From contig CAUJLY010000001.1 of the NCBI GenBank assembly GCA_963281155.1, positions 2,108,001 to 2,172,000 on the forward strand: DNA of 64,000 bases. The letters run 5' to 3'. The notes beneath the pieces are model-generated. The model was not told where the DNA came from, did not search any database, and worked only from the letters and a program-made list of their open reading frames with translations. The position numbers were made by a program, and so were the translations under genes. Below are positions 35,536 through 48,978 of the stretch, one piece after another. How positions within the stretch are numbered: position 1 is the first letter of the stretch; the number at the start of each line of letters is the position of its first letter. Origin of the DNA: Rhabditophanes sp. KR3021 (lineage: Eukaryota; Nematoda; Chromadorea; Rhabditida; Alloionematidae).

Positions 35536-38500
35536 GACTCAATATTCAAGTATATTCGTAAATATAAACAAAATAGATATCCTTCTATATCTGTAAGAAG
35601 AAACAAACAAAATTATTTTTGTGATTAAAAAAGACCTCGCGCATATAAGAATAAAATAGTCACACTTTATATATTTACTATATGACAACAACTTAAAGAG
35701 GAGTAAAATAATTTGCCAAACATCTTTAAACATCTTTTCTTTTTTTTGATAAATGCAAATTGAGACAAAGGTTCGTCGATTGAATTAAATTGGAGGTTTA
35801 GGAAGAAAAGCGGCAAAAAGTTTCCTTTTAAATTTAATTAAGACGGATGGTGGAGCCTATTAAATAGATAAATGTTATGTTAAAAATGTATATAAATTTA
35901 AGTATGTCTGTTACCAGGAACCAAAAATGGACGTCTTGAAGTGTTTATTTGCTGATATTATTGGATTGTCTCAAAATTAATGTATTTCAAGGATGTTTTT
36001 TTGAAATAGACACTTCGTCATGGAAACACCTTTGGAATCAAAACAAAAAAAGGGACTTTAAAATGCAGCACTAATGAAAGTTTCTCACAAAAAGCATGTA
36101 CGAGACAAAAATCTTTGATAGTTGCATCAACAATTTGTCAATTTATTTAACTATAACAGATGAATTTATAGGACTTGTTAACTAGTTAAGTGATGAATGA
36201 AATATATTTGTGAACATGCAAAGATTTATCTCAAAAAGGCTTGCCTCAGGAGGAAAAGGAATTTGGGGGTGACCTTTTTAGAGCGTAATTATCAAGTTTA
36301 TAAGACTTAAGGTTAAAAGGACAAGTGATATTTAAACGATGTTTGAATGATGTCCTTAAGTTATTAAGGTATTACAATTAATGCGGGAAGAATCTAAATT
36401 AAGAAGAAAATAAGGATGTCACAAATTCGGACTAAATTAGACAAGAAGTTGTGGATGGTTTTTGGTAATAGAATAGTCTATGGATACATAAATAGTATAT
36501 AGACACAAAAAAGACCTCACTCTATCTTCTTTTTTGATATAAAGAAAATTATTTAATTGTGGGCGTAGAGAGACTAGAATAGAAGTGTCTGAATATAGTT
36601 GATTAAAATATGGCGTAGGCTTCTACAAAGAAGTTGGGACTTCTTTTGTTTTTGAGAAATGACCCGTGATGGCAACCTTTACCTTCCAAGAAGAAGTCGG
36701 AGAATAAAAGTAATAAATGAGTCTAAACAAATTCACTCTAAGTCATCTATCTATATGTGTATAGTAGAGTTAATATATCCTTACAAAAAGATAAAAAGTA
36801 TAAAAAAGATATGTAATATGATATTTCAAATTAACTTGATTTAGTTTTAAACAAAAGCACTTGCCAACTTTAATATGTTAACAAATATCTTTACACTATT
36901 ATTCTCATCAAATTTGTGATGTATCGTATGTATTCTGTTTTTTTAATTGTCAACTAATCTATGCAAACAACTCATAATTGAGAATCAGTATTAATTGCAC
37001 TCATTCCATTCTTGAAAAATGAAGCAACAGATCAAAGGTGTGGCAGCCTCCGAAAAGTCAAATTCCAAGTATAAGTGAAAGATGATAGTTGTAAGAATGT
37101 AAAATTATGATTAGATTAGAGTATGGCTGATCTAGCCATTCTAATGTATGATGTTTAAATGAAGGGAAAATGTGATGACGTGAGCATTCATCAACCTAAG
37201 AGAGGATGTTTAATAATATTTTTTGTAGACTCATCAAACCAAACTTATTATTACTACAAACAACATAACACAAAAAATGAAGGAAATCTGCAGAAATTGT
37301 TGGAATAAATGCATTTTTCCTTGTTTTGAAAATAAAATGAAAAGTAGTAGAAGTAATAGTTGTTCCTATTATCAGCGTCTACAAAACCTTCCCCATCCTT
37401 CTAAATATTTCTACTTAAACGGAGAGATTTTTTGTCGGAACAATATAATTTTATATCCTAAAAACATAACAATCAAATTGAGGGACAACTAAATATATGA
37501 TGATAGTCTATTTTTTCGGCAATCTCTCGAAAGTAAAAGTGATGCATGGTAATAGATATGTCGTGAACAAATATTTGATGATAATTTGACAATGAAAAAA
37601 TTTAGTTGAACCAGCATAAATATTATTATTATGACTTTGACCATAATAAATGTTATTCCTCTTTTTGGGTCCATTAAAGTAACTTCCAAAAAAGAGTAGG
37701 TGGGTATCATTATTTTTATAATGATATATTTGTTGTACATTATTTGTTTTAAATAACGTATTCAACAAAAAGTTGAATATCAAAAAAGGATGTTTTTGTT
37801 TTTAGAATAATATCTTCTTCTTTATCTTACAAAAATAACAAGCAATGTAAATAATTGGTTGCTTGATTAGTGGCACCCTGAATTAGAACTCAACGGTCTA
37901 TAGAATTGTCTAGTGTCTGAAGTAATATATACCTCAGTGTGAATATAACTTGAAAAGGTATTTTAGTACCAGGAAGATTAATAAAATATAAAACAGTAAT
38001 AATAAATGGGGTTCCTTCAGGAATTGGTAATTCAAATCACATCATTAAACACATGAATATGGATATAAAAGTAAGTGTTTCTTTGAAAAGATAGAAATTT
38101 GAAATAGATAAAATTGAAAAAGAGGCAATCCGTTACATTATCGTTTTAAAAATTCTTCAAGATTTTAGACTATCATTTTATAACAGTTTTCAATCATATT
38201 AAATGTGTGTTGCCAATATTTTGTAGTGGCTTTACCTTAAACAATAATTTTTAATCTTTTATGAATTCTAGTTTGAAGTTTGTTCTATTAAGGTCATGTT
38301 GTGACAAGGGAGAAAAAGTTCCTTAGGATGTCAATACTATCAAATTGGTTTTTAGATAAAATGCTTATTTATTTTTTTGGTAAATTATGATACTTATACT
38401 TAATGTACATTTCTGCCACATAAATAATATAAATATTATCCTCATCAACTAAATAATAAAAAGCAACTCATTTTTTGGTCGGATGAAGGAACAGAAAGAA

Positions 38501-41500
38501 GTGAACTTTTGGATAATGTTCTTTTGTAAATTTGATAAATGCACATCGTCTTGTTAAAGTATCAATTTTTGGTAATAAAACTGAAAACAGAGTATGTGTA
38601 TTTTTAACTTTCTTTTGGTTATTTGAATCAACACAACAATTTTTTATCAATGGTCAACTGTGGCAAGAAACAGTTTATGGGGGTTTGCAAAAAGGCAAAT
38701 ATAAAAATTGTACCCAATAACTTTTTCTCGTTTAAATTAAAATGATATACAAAGAAGAAGAAGTCTCAATTGTTTGAGCTTAAGCTGCATATATGTTAGT
38801 ATCGCTTGTGATACTATAGCTGTACTAGGAAGTGATAACTGTTTCGTAATGATAACAAACACAATACGGAAACAAGTATTCTCTAAATTAATTTATTTTA
38901 AAAATTTCACTTAATCCTAATAAATGCCTAATATTAATCTCTTCACTTTAAACCTTGCAAACAACTGTAAACAGTTAATTTCTGTTAATTTAAAAAGGTT
39001 TAATGGAAATATCTATTTTAATTAAATTTAAACGTTAATTATGTGTCCAATTTGAAATTTAATAAATACACCAAAACAAGGCTTTGTCGTTTATATTCTG
39101 AAACTACGTGAAATTCGTGATAGTCCATGCTTTTTATGTGAGATAATAACTAGGTAAATTGTGTTTTCTGTTTAATTTAATTCAATTGATGTCATTAATA
39201 CACTTTTAATAATTTTTTGAAAAATCGTAATTACTCATTCTCTTACTTTTCATTCCAAGATCATAACAGATCATAAATGATAACGTGCAGTTTCGAGTAA
39301 AATTTTCTTATCGCATTAACTTAACATGAACCATTAATTGTTTATAGCCTTGCAATAGATTTATTTTTATAATTCTTACCTTTTCTCGAATTAGCTAATT
39401 ATATGAACTTTCAATATTATGTCAAAAGGCTACTTTGCATAGTTGCCTTTACATAAGTTCTATTTTTTGTACCAAAGTTTATAATACTTTAATTCATTTT
39501 GATTGCATATTTGTAAAAGCTTGAATTTGAATATACTTATGAAAAATATATTTAGAAGCAAAAAAGTAGTATGTAACAGAAAGGGTTCTTTATAAATATT
39601 CAACAAAATGAGAGCAATGGTATAATGATGTATTTCCGTCTGTCCGAGTAAAGGTGTAGTATGTTCTGAGTAGTGTAAAATCATAAAGTTTCCACATTTC
39701 CTCGAGATCTTGTCTATAGAATGGTAACTTAAGACTGTACCAAAATACCCTATTTATTAACACAAACTTTCCCTTCATTTTTCAATTAAACAAATTTTAA
39801 GCAAACGAAATCTGATAAGGTTTTCATTCACAAGTCTATAGCACTTTTTTCGGAAAAACTCTCCCAGTCGTATTAAATATTTGTGAAAATTAATGTCTTG
39901 CCTCATCCTAAGATAATAGGCTTTTTATGCTTTAGAAAAAGTTAAGATATTATCTATTCAAGAAAAAAAGATATTCAAATATACCGAAAGTACATTCAAT
40001 TTAAAATATATTAATTCATTAGCACTTTTTCTTCATTTGCCCAAAAATATTTAACTAAAAGCCAATTAAATGTATAAGCGAGGTGGTTTCCTTTATCAAA
40101 ATAAGCTAAGCTATATAAAGAATCTTTTTTCCTTCTATGAATTATTAAACACCTTTTTATATGATATTTACTTTTTTGGACTAACTTTAGAAATAATATA
40201 CTTGCTTATTAATAAAACATTATTTCCTTGAAAAAGATATATTTATTTTTATTTATTGTAGCCAGAATGTAACCAACCATTGCTATTGTTTTTAAAATAA
40301 ATTAATTTTGCTGTAACAACTCTTGAAAATAACAAACTATGACGCTACTAAAAATCACTTTACAAAAATGTGTTATGCTAATTTAAATTTAATTACCATA
40401 AAACATTAACTAGCAAAAATAAGTTAATCCCTTTTTGATAAGAAGACCTCAAAGTATGCTAAAAACATATTTTTTGGCCGGTCATGTCTTATTAAAATAG
40501 ATGTTTGTGTCTAAATTTGGACACTTTTCGTACTATTAATGTAATCTTTTGAAATGTGCGCCTAAGTATATAATATTAGATATCTTTAAGGGAATATGGG
40601 TTTGAAGTATGCTTCACTTTTTTATTGTTAAATTAGGTCAAATAAACTATTTTGTAGCTTAAGTTTTTGACAATTTCTCGAATAACTTCAACTGAAGAAT
40701 TAATCAAATCATTTTAAAATGCAAAAAATAGAGATAACTTTGTAAAATATTAAAAGTTTGTGAGAGATATGTGCTTGTAGATATTCAATTTAAAAATACT
40801 TGTTTGAGGCTTTGAATCTTTAGAATGTTCACTTTTAATTTGTCTAATTTTAAAACCACTTTTCATAATTGTTTGTATTTTCAACAGTTCTACCTGATTG
40901 GAACTTATGAATTATTTATAATATATTTAAAACGTGGGTTATTTATACGATAATTTATTCGTGTGGTTTACTAAAAATGAACTTAAACTAAATTCATAAA
41001 TAAAAGATCTTAGTGAAGTTTGTGATAAAATTCTTTAAAAAATGTATCATGCCTACGAAAACAAACTTTCCCAAGGCAAGGCTACAGACATTCTTAGAAA
41101 TTGATAATTATATTTAATAAACAATCTCTCTGTTTATTAATAACTTAACCCCGCAGCAGCCATTACTTCGTCACCTTTTAATTTATTTCCAAAATCGTAA
41201 TCCTATTTTTGATAACTGTTTAAAAGTACTTCCTTGTTTGGAAATTGGATGGCTTTATAGTTATTTAATTGAGAATTATTTGCCTTCTTTCATAATACAT
41301 TTTTGTAGTGTCCACTATGATATTCATATTTGGTGGTGACAGTTACATCGTCCAAAACCTTTTGCTAAAAGAAGGTTTTTGGTGATATCATTTTGCAATT
41401 GTTTTCATCTATTTAAAGATTTCCATTTTTTAGCAAAATTAAATTAAATTTTTAAAATAACTCACTTAATATCCGTCAAATGTAATTATTAATTTTTAAT

Positions 41501-41569
41501 ATATTTTTAGAATTTGTAATAATACGACATAAAATTTAAAATAACTTCCGTAAAAACAAAATTATAAAG
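35536..41569. other. Gene desert of about 6 kb
   Basis: No coding region can be supported. Open frames at 36659-36844, 37277-37492, 37489-37783 (minus), 38468-38720 (both strands) and 39460-39778 (minus) have biased composition and neither start context nor partners. Long T- and A-runs are common. Small RNA genes without a strong signature could be missed. Confidence 0.55.
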
Positions 41570-42332
41570 ATGGGTTGTACACAAGCAAAAGTTCAGCAAG
41601 ATGAAACAGTCGATGCTACTAAAGAAAAGAATTCCACATCAATGTTGGGAGATAATTTAAAACTTAGCAGTAGACCTCATTCTTCGCACTCAATGAAAAC
41701 GTATGTTTAGTGTCTGGTTGTTTAATTTATTTTTATTTAGAAAATCTCATCACCACAAATATAACTTGATAAAGGAGGAAAAACACATTCTGCAGAAACA
41801 TTGGGAGCATACGGTTTTAAAACAATTTCCAGACTCTTCCCTTTTTTTAAATACAATGCTCGTTTCGATTAAAGAAAGCCCCAAATTATTGGATGTCATT
41901 AATTGCAGAATGTCAGATCCCAATATTGCAGAGTTGGCAAAGTGGCCGAAGTTAAACTGCATGGCCACTGGAAATTGTAAATTCTTTACAAAACAAATAA
42001 TTACAAACAAGCTGGAAGAAAGTTTAGTCCGTAAAGACAGTGAAATTCTTGGTGCCGTCCATATTAAATATACGCCGTATGGCTTCAAGCCAACCTTCCT
42101 CGACATCTGGCATAATAACATCTTGAAAATTATAAAAGAAGAAGTTAAATTTGAGGATGAGGAGGAAAAGACTCAATTTTTGGGAGCATTTAAAAAATTA
42201 ACATCTTTCTTAATTACTATCTTGCTTGTTGAGTATGAAGATCACATGGGAGATGTCAGAAGACATGACAGAGAAACTAATGGAATTAATAAATCACCAG
42301 GTCCAGATTCCAAGTGCCCCGTTAGTTTCTAA
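41570..42332 (+). CDS. Globin with N-terminal acylation motif
   Basis: Exons 41570-41700 and 41741-42332 (40-nt intron, phase 2) give 240 residues. The start MGCTQA carries Gly2 for myristoylation and Cys3 for palmitoylation, followed by about 40 polar residues. The globin core runs from KHILQKHWEHTVLKQFPDSS to ILLVEYEDHM. The proximal (F8) histidine is best placed at residue 151 in LGAVHIKYTPYGFKP, followed by the FG corner and FLDIWHNNILKII of helix G. It belongs to the diverse nematode neuronal globin family, many of which are membrane-bound. A distal E7 histidine is not obvious. The gene is convergent with the SRD-like gene, 65 nt apart. Confidence 0.88.
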
Positions 42333-42397
42333 GGTTTTTTAAATTGCTTTTATTTTTTATATGCTTAATAAATGTGTGTTTTAATAAAATGAAGTAA

Positions 42398-43441
42398 TTA
42401 TTTAGTTGATCCATTGATATTCCTAGTTATGGTGATTTTATTGGTTAAGAATAAATTCATAAATCTGGTATATCTTTCTTTTAATATTCTTCGCGATTTT
42501 GTCAATGTTACCAAGAAATAGATGCTATTACACGAGGGAATGATTGATGAAATCAAAGTGCAATAAGTTCCCATATTGGGATTTGCGAAATTTGAAGCTA
42601 TTGAGCATAACAATATGATAATCGGTGTGAATTCAAAAAGTACAGGTAAAAGTGCTTGTATACATAGAACCTTGTAAAAGTCGGCATTCAATTGAAGCGC
42701 CTTTGGGCTCATTGAGTTTTTTTGTGTGTTCATGAACTTTCTGTATTTGATAAGAGAGTAAAAGATTGTGGCATAAATCATAATTAGATAAATAAATATT
42801 GGAACTAAATTAATTATTTAATAATATAGATTTTAAACCTTACCAATAGTAATTACAAAACCCCATCCATTAAAATCGAAACTAAAATTGACCGTTTCAG
42901 CATTTGAAAATATATCTGTGAAATTGTTTCGAAGATTTGTATTATAAATAATGTGAGGATCTGCATCACGCTTAATTCCGAAATAGTAAAGATTTACATT
43001 CATTAAAGTCACTCCACATATGCTAAATAAAAATACAAGGACTAAATCTTTCAAAGATACTTGAAATAAACCAGTTACATGCAGATATCTGAATACAGTA
43101 TTGAGACATACAAAAAAGAAATTATAATAATAAATCGTAAAATAAAGACATCCAAGTGATATATAAAGAGGAAACGGAACATTTTCAGAATTCCAATAAA
43201 CTAAATTAATTGCATACAAATTATCAATGAAAATCATTTGCATTCTGATAATAAAACCTCCACATGCCATAATGCAGTTAAAAATAAATTGAAAAAACGT
43301 AACAGCGACTGTTGCGTTTACCTTTCCTTCTGTTTTAAAAGCTGAAAACATGGACAAAGCTAATAAATTGGTTGAAAGAGATAATGCAAAGATTGAAAAA
43401 CTGTAATATGAGTAACCATTAAAAAATTTGCTTTCTGCCAT
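42398..43441 (-). CDS. Serpentine 7TM chemoreceptor (SRD/STR-like)
   Basis: Exons 43441-42844 and 42804-42398 (39-nt intron, phase 1) give 334 residues. TM3 ends NTVFRYLHVTG, the 'FRY' motif of STR-superfamily receptors. Before TM6 comes LNADFYKVLCIQALLPVLFE, matching the conserved 'QxxLPxxF' element, and TM7 reads IPSCNSIYFLVTLTKSRR, like the 'IPxxNPxxxL' end. The predicted function is a chemosensory receptor. The stop lies 65 nt from that of the globin gene, so the two 3' ends share an AATAAA-rich stretch. Confidence 0.85.
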
Positions 43442-44132
43442 CTTACTAAAATTTTGTTTACATTATGACTGAAGTCAAACATTTCATCTGTTATATAGTG
43501 TGAATCTGTTTATTCCCGAGGAAATTACATAATCCCTGCCCTCAAACTTTTGCTTATTCATTATGCACTACTCGTGTAAAAATTTCCACGTACAAAGCTA
43601 TAATGTAGGTACATTTCCTTCAAAAGGATATTATTCAGCAGGATTATAAATAAAAATATTTTTTAAAAGTTATATTGTTGTAAACCCACTCATGACGGGA
43701 TTACGATGATGCTCAATTTAAGCAACTGAAAATATCCTTCACAATGTCCATGTTCTTTTGTTTAGTTTGAACACACTATCATATGGTCTAAATCAATCAG
43801 TTAAATAAATATTTTAAGAATTTGAAACAAATACCAAGCAATGTAACAACCGCTCGATGAATCATTGGAATAAATATTTACAGGTTAAGAAAAATTATTA
43901 AACTAATTATCTAGCAATCACTGATTGAATAATACTTATAAATCAAATGACATAAATAATGTGATATGCCTGAAGTTGATGGAGAATTATTACAGTTGTT
44001 TCCTAGTGACTAACTGGTTTGGTTGCATATATCAATCAGTTGAGAACGGCGAAATTTTGTTTACCTCAATTTAATCAGCAGTAGATGAGTAATATTTAAC
44101 AAGAATCCTATATAAAATATGAATTGTTAATT
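43442..44132. other. Intergenic, nothing recognised
   Basis: This 691-nt spacer separates two divergently transcribed genes. It presumably holds both upstream regions; no specific element is seen. Confidence 0.6.
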
Positions 44133-44762
44133 ATGTTCCCAACAAAAACTTCCAGCACAATGCAATTTCAAATTGTTATCCTTGCTCTTGGCTTTGTAGC
44201 ATCCAATATGGCTCATACTATTAGTCGATTAACTCTTGATGAAGTATCTGTTCAGATAATGATGTCTACCTTTGATTCTTACTTCTCCGAACTTGCTGGC
44301 GACCTTACTAGGGACGCTCAAGAAGGAGTTTATCCAATTTTCCAAAACTCTAATCATACTGATACTTCTCAAATGGTTGCTTTGGATGCTTACTTTGCTT
44401 TACCGAGTGTGATGGCCACTGATAAGGTATGTCTAACAGATTAAATAAATTTTTATTATGAAAAGTAGACTGCTTATGCCACTTACAAAGAGCAAATCAA
44501 GGAGAGAAATGAAATGGGAATTGCTCAAGTAGAAGCTGTTTATGTCGCTAAAGAATCCAAATTAACTGATTTGCAAAAAGCTCTTTACCAAGCATTGAAA
44601 GTCATTTGTCGCAACAAAAACTTGACCATCAAGGAACTGGAAGATGTTCTTAGAGCAACTAAAGGTAAATATTCGAAAATTGATAACTACGAAATTGACC
44701 GCATAGTTGTTGGGACGTTTTACCCTTACGCCATTGAAATAATGGACAGACATTCAAATTAA
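44133..44762 (+). CDS. Small secreted helical protein
   Basis: Exons 44133-44426 and 44469-44762 (42-nt intron, phase 0) give 195 residues. A later ATG at 44160 would give a cleaner signal peptide (MQFQIVILALGFVASNMA) and may be the true start. The mature part is mostly helical and charged, with TLDEVSVQIMMSTFDSYFSE and LYQALKVICRNKNLTIKELE. There is only a loose resemblance to secreted nematode helical proteins such as the SXP/RAL-2 group, which I would not rely on. AATAAA follows near 44,812. The function is unknown. Confidence 0.68.
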
Positions 44763-45098
44763 CCCGCGCATTGTTTGCTTCATTCTACAAACATTTTCGT
44801 TAAATGCTAAATAAAATTAAGTTCATCAAACATTCATTCTTTTATTATTAATATTTCTTTTTAATGACGTGTAAAAAATGATCTTCCAAAAGGTCGATTG
44901 AAAAGTTCATGTCACTAAGAAATTAAAAACGATCTACCGACAGCACGCTTCCTTATCACTACCTTAAAAATAATAAATAACCTGTTTTCAACCACAACAT
45001 AATGTTAACACAAGATATATTTACTTTTAATCACTTCAATTTATACAATCAGCAGTATAGGTAAAAATTATTTTCCATTAATGAGCACAATAATAGTC
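44763..45098. other. Convergent 3' spacer
   Basis: 336 nt between convergent genes; AATAAA for the plus-strand gene lies near its left edge. Nothing else is seen. Confidence 0.55.
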
Positions 45099-46011
45099 TT
45101 AAACGACCATAACGAGACAATGGACGCCGCCACCAGCTTTCATGAATTCGCTCATGTCAAATTCTTTGACTTTGAATCCGAATTTATTTAAAGCTTCTTT
45201 TGTTTTTGGTTTCATGCCAACTGGGACAAGGACAGTGTTGTTGATGGTTAAAGCATTGCATACAAATGAATTGGCCTCATCAGCATCGACGATAATTGAA
45301 TCTGGGAGACGTTTTTTTATCTAAAAATAGTTTAAATATTAAGAATATTTTGAATAAACAAAAATTACCTCTTCCTGTCCTGCTTTTGAAAAGGCACCTG
45401 GATAATATAGGCATCCAGTGGGACTGAATGGTGACATACAAGTATCAAGGTGATAAAATTGAGAGGTAATTAATTCCATTGGAACGATCTCAAATTCTCC
45501 TTTGCCTAAATCGGCCAATTCGTGAACTGATTCAGGATCACTTCTCTGCCCCCATCCACACCATAATGTCTTTTCATCACTGAAAAAGGCATCTCCGTAC
45601 CCTTCAAAGACAATATCGAACTTATCTCCGAATATTTCATATCCATTTTTGGCAAACCAATCAAGGTAGTAAGGTTCTTCGCCATTTCTTTCTGGGTGCT
45701 TGAATCTAGTGAGGTAAACTTTATTTTTATAAGCCAATCCAGCGTTACAAACAAACACCATATCAGGGAGATTTTTAACATGCTCGAGTACATTCACCTA
45801 ATCGTTGTTAATAAAAGTATTTCAAAAAGTTAGAATTTACCTCAACGTTTTCAAGCTCAATGGCAGACTTCAAAGTAGTCCATTGCTTCATTGCCTTCTC
45901 TTTATCAACAACGCCACCCATCCATGGATTAATAACATAGTCTACAGAAAAGTAAGTTGGAGGTACCATTAAAACCTTTTGAACATTCTTAGCAACGTTT
46001 CTAAAAGCCAT
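45099..46011 (-). CDS. Amidinotransferase/DDAH-family guanidine-modifying enzyme
   Basis: Exons 46011-45841, 45797-45369 and 45320-45099 join in phase 0 to give 273 residues. An in-frame ATG at 46032 would add seven residues. The N-terminus (LMVPPTYFSVDYVINPWMGG) is typical of the arginine deiminase/DDAH fold. The catalytic set is visible: acidic FEGYGDAFF, His in FYHLDTCMSP, and the nucleophilic Cys (about residue 268) in GGGVHCLVM. The family hydrolyses or transfers guanidine groups of arginine or methylarginines through a covalent Cys adduct; the substrate here is not decided. It appears complete and cytosolic. Confidence 0.85.
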
Positions 46012-46744
46012 TATAAAACCACAATCAAACAATTAATGAATATAGGTACACTTTTTTCCCACTATTTAAGGTGTCCAAATTAATCTTAAGTTTGGTCCTT
46101 TAGACGCAGATCAGGGTCATTATACATAGATAAGGGGATATCTTATTAAAAATAAATATTTGTTCGATTTTGAGTTTTGGTTTATTGGGAAAAGATTAAA
46201 AAAGGATGGATTTTTTGGTCTTTTAGTGATATTTGGGTACATTGTCGAGTTGTGTCTGTGGTGACCGAAATACATATAAATCATAACATGTGGAATCACG
46301 TGAAAAAGTTCTCGATGTCTGTAAAATGTGCTTGTTTTAAGAAATGGATAATTATGTGAATTCAGCGAATTTGTGCTCTCTTTGTTATATAGAGAGATTA
46401 AATGATGTGGTTTTATTTATTATAAGATTACTTGTTATTAAAAGAGATACGTTCTGACTCAGAAATTATCTTATTTTAGGTATTTACTGAAGTTTTAATA
46501 ATTTTGTTATGGATTTCAATTGTATACATTTTATGTTTGCTTTAACTACAATTATTATATATTTTTAGTATTAGATCCTTTATAGAATTTAAAATATTTG
46601 TTTTCAGATATAATTTGGATAATTTTAACTAAACTGTTTGTTAATTATTTTTAATAAGGATTTAAAGAGATTAGGGTGGTTTAAATAACGAATTTATAAC
46701 GTTTTTTCACCGCATACAAAATCAACTTTATTTGAAGCAAAAAA
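46012..46744. other. Intergenic, nothing recognised
   Basis: About 730 nt between two minus-strand genes. An open frame at 46177-46359 looks like chance. Confidence 0.6.
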
Positions 46745-47662
46745 TCATACAATTTTATGAACAGCAGTGTTAATTTGATTTGTCATACTTGTTTTGACAT
46801 CCGAAGAAAAGTTGCAAAACAAATTTTTAATAATATTTTTAATTTCCATGTTGCATATTATCAAAACAGCAGGATCACAAATATAATAAAACAATGGGAC
46901 ATTGTTTAAGATTTCGGTATCAATTGCAGACGAAAAAAGGGTAAATGCACTTATATATGTAGATAAAAATAGAAACAAGAAAAACAGAATATTTTGAATA
47001 ATACATTGGAAGGCAAACCTATTTTGGATTCCAAACCAATTTGATTTTTTGTTCGAAGCATTGGTAACTTTTGTTTTGTCATGGATTGTAATGAGCATGC
47101 AAATGTCTGCGACTACACATAAACTGATTGCTAAGTAATTGGAGTATATGCTAATTAAATGAAGAGCAATTAATGAACATTTGACTAGATGACTTTCGAA
47201 AAGTATTTGTTTGATTGTATAGTGAGAAAAACATGCTGACTCGAGTACTTGTGGAATTGTCAAAATAATTGAAATGACAATAACAGATGCTATTAAAATA
47301 ACAGAATGTGAGGTTGAAAATAATGTTTGATATCTAAATGGATAATAAATTGCGCAAAGACGATTCATGACTAGCAATGCATGGGAATAAACATTAATTT
47401 TAGTAGAAATAGTGTCCGTAATATACGCAAAGTTGATTAAAAACAATGATCTCGGTATAAGATCGAAGTCAATTAATAACTTAATCACTATGTTTACGAA
47501 AAAATAGAACAAACCACAAACCATAAGAATTAAATTTGTACAACCAAAGCAATTTCTTAGACTTGGAGCTTTGACAATCGCATAAATGCATACTAATTCA
47601 AAAATTGCTATAAACATTGAGATAATAACTTTAGAAATATATGATGATGAAAATTGTTCCAT
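46745..47662 (-). CDS. Serpentine 7TM chemoreceptor (SRX-like)
   Basis: A single exon of 305 residues. TM3 is followed by VMNRLCAIYYPFRYQTLFS, which closely fits the SRX signature 'NRFCAxxFPxxYxxxFS'. TM1-TM2 contain NCFGCTNLILM (the 'FG' motif after TM1), and TM7 reads YYICDPAVLIICNMEIK. About seven hydrophobic segments are present and the C-tail is short. The predicted role is chemosensation. It has no intron, unlike the SRX-like gene near 4 kb. Confidence 0.87.
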   Translation of the reverse strand: MEQFSSSYISKVIISMFIAIFELVCIYAIVKAPSLRNCFGCTNLILMVCGLFYFFVNIVIKLLIDFDLIPRSLFLINFAYITDTISTKINVYSHALLVMNRLCAIYYPFRYQTLFSTSHSVILIASVIVISIILTIPQVLESACFSHYTIKQILFESHLVKCSLIALHLISIYSNYLAISLCVVADICMLITIHDKTKVTNASNKKSNWFGIQNRFAFQCIIQNILFFLFLFLSTYISAFTLFSSAIDTEILNNVPLFYYICDPAVLIICNMEIKNIIKNLFCNFSSDVKTSMTNQINTAVHKIV

Positions 47663-48978
47663 AGTTATTTAATGAACAATATCTTCAAAAATATAGGCAA
47701 TTAATTTGAATTTTTTGTTATTAAAAAATAGAGATTTACAAAAACAAACTAATTTATATTAATGAAAACAATACTTTGGTAATGATGTCTGGAAATTGAA
47801 TAATGAGAAGGATTCAACAGCATAATTAATCTAATATAAAAGGAAATAAGCCTAAAATAGCGGTGTTTGTCAGGAATGCATATAAATTGTATTTGAAACA
47901 CGTTTTGGAAAGGTCTCAGGGTGCTAAAAAAACCAAATTTTTTGTTTTTTATTGGCCCATTTTTTCGATGTTTACGGGTAGGGTCAAGAAAGATAAAAAA
48001 TTTAAAATCCTGGCATGACAGTGCCAATCATTACGTAAAGTTTATCCGAGATACTAATCGAAAATTAAAAAGGATGACGATTTAAAAAAAAGATACGATA
48101 TTGTGCTTTTAATTCTAATTCAAGGAAAATATCTCCTTCTGATATTTCTCGACGAGTTAATGAATAATTTGAGGGATATGAGTTATTTGCAGCAAACTTT
48201 CTACTTCAGGATGCACAAATAAAAAAAGTGTTTTCTTGATGTTTAATTAATGTATCGTGAATATAAATATCATTTTTCTAATTGCTGAATTGAGCCAATT
48301 TTAATAATTTGTAATGAAGAAGTCTTTTTTGTAATTTATTTTGTTTCAAATTCAATGTATTAAAAAATAGTCTAAATGACATGGCTTTTGGTTCATTAAA
48401 AAATCACCAGCAAACTGCAAATGCTCCTCAACAATTTTGATAAATCTGATAAAACATACTTTTCAAATGATTTAGCTATTGCCTGTACGCAATATTTTAC
48501 AAAAATTTAAAAAAGACTGACGACCGAATTTGAGAATTAAATAGGAGAAAATATTTCTTTATAATTGTCAGCTAAAATTGTGACATCACGAAAATCTTTT
48601 ATATAAAGTTATCAAATCGATAGTCCTTTAGTTTGAAATAATGGATGGATTTACACATGGTTAGTCTTTAATTAGGACAAAACCCATCAATTTTGCAAGA
48701 GTAGTAGGCACAAAAAATAATGAGTACCCACGGAACTAACATCAAATTGAGTGAATAATATATAGGTATTTTTCAAAATTTTAACAAATATTTCTTAAGT
48801 AAAGTAAATTTTGTACATTATTCTCTTCTCTATAAAACCGACATGAGTAAGTATTTTTAAACGAACCAAATAATAATCCTTTATTTAAGAAAGTTTAATG
48901 TGATGTATAATAGTGTTAAACAATATTATTTATTTAAGTCATGCTATATAAATCAGTTTCAAAATGAGGAAAATTATA
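47663..48978. other. Intergenic, nothing recognised
   Basis: 1.3 kb between two minus-strand genes. A 92-codon minus-strand frame (47749-48027) has Phe/Ile/Arg-rich composition with no motif and I do not accept it as a gene. Confidence 0.55.

Noticed and set aside
37489..37783. Two overlapping minus-strand frames with hydrophobic stretches
   Set aside because: Asn/Ile/Tyr-rich composition follows the base composition; no receptor motif and no second exon.
38468..38720. Frames on both strands around 38.5 kb, one ending LFLHPTKK
   Set aside because: Briefly looked like a conserved protein end, but no upstream exon or family could be found on either strand.
47749..48027. 92-codon minus-strand frame
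   Set aside because: No domain or signal peptide and no splice extension; biased residues typical of AT-rich non-coding DNA.
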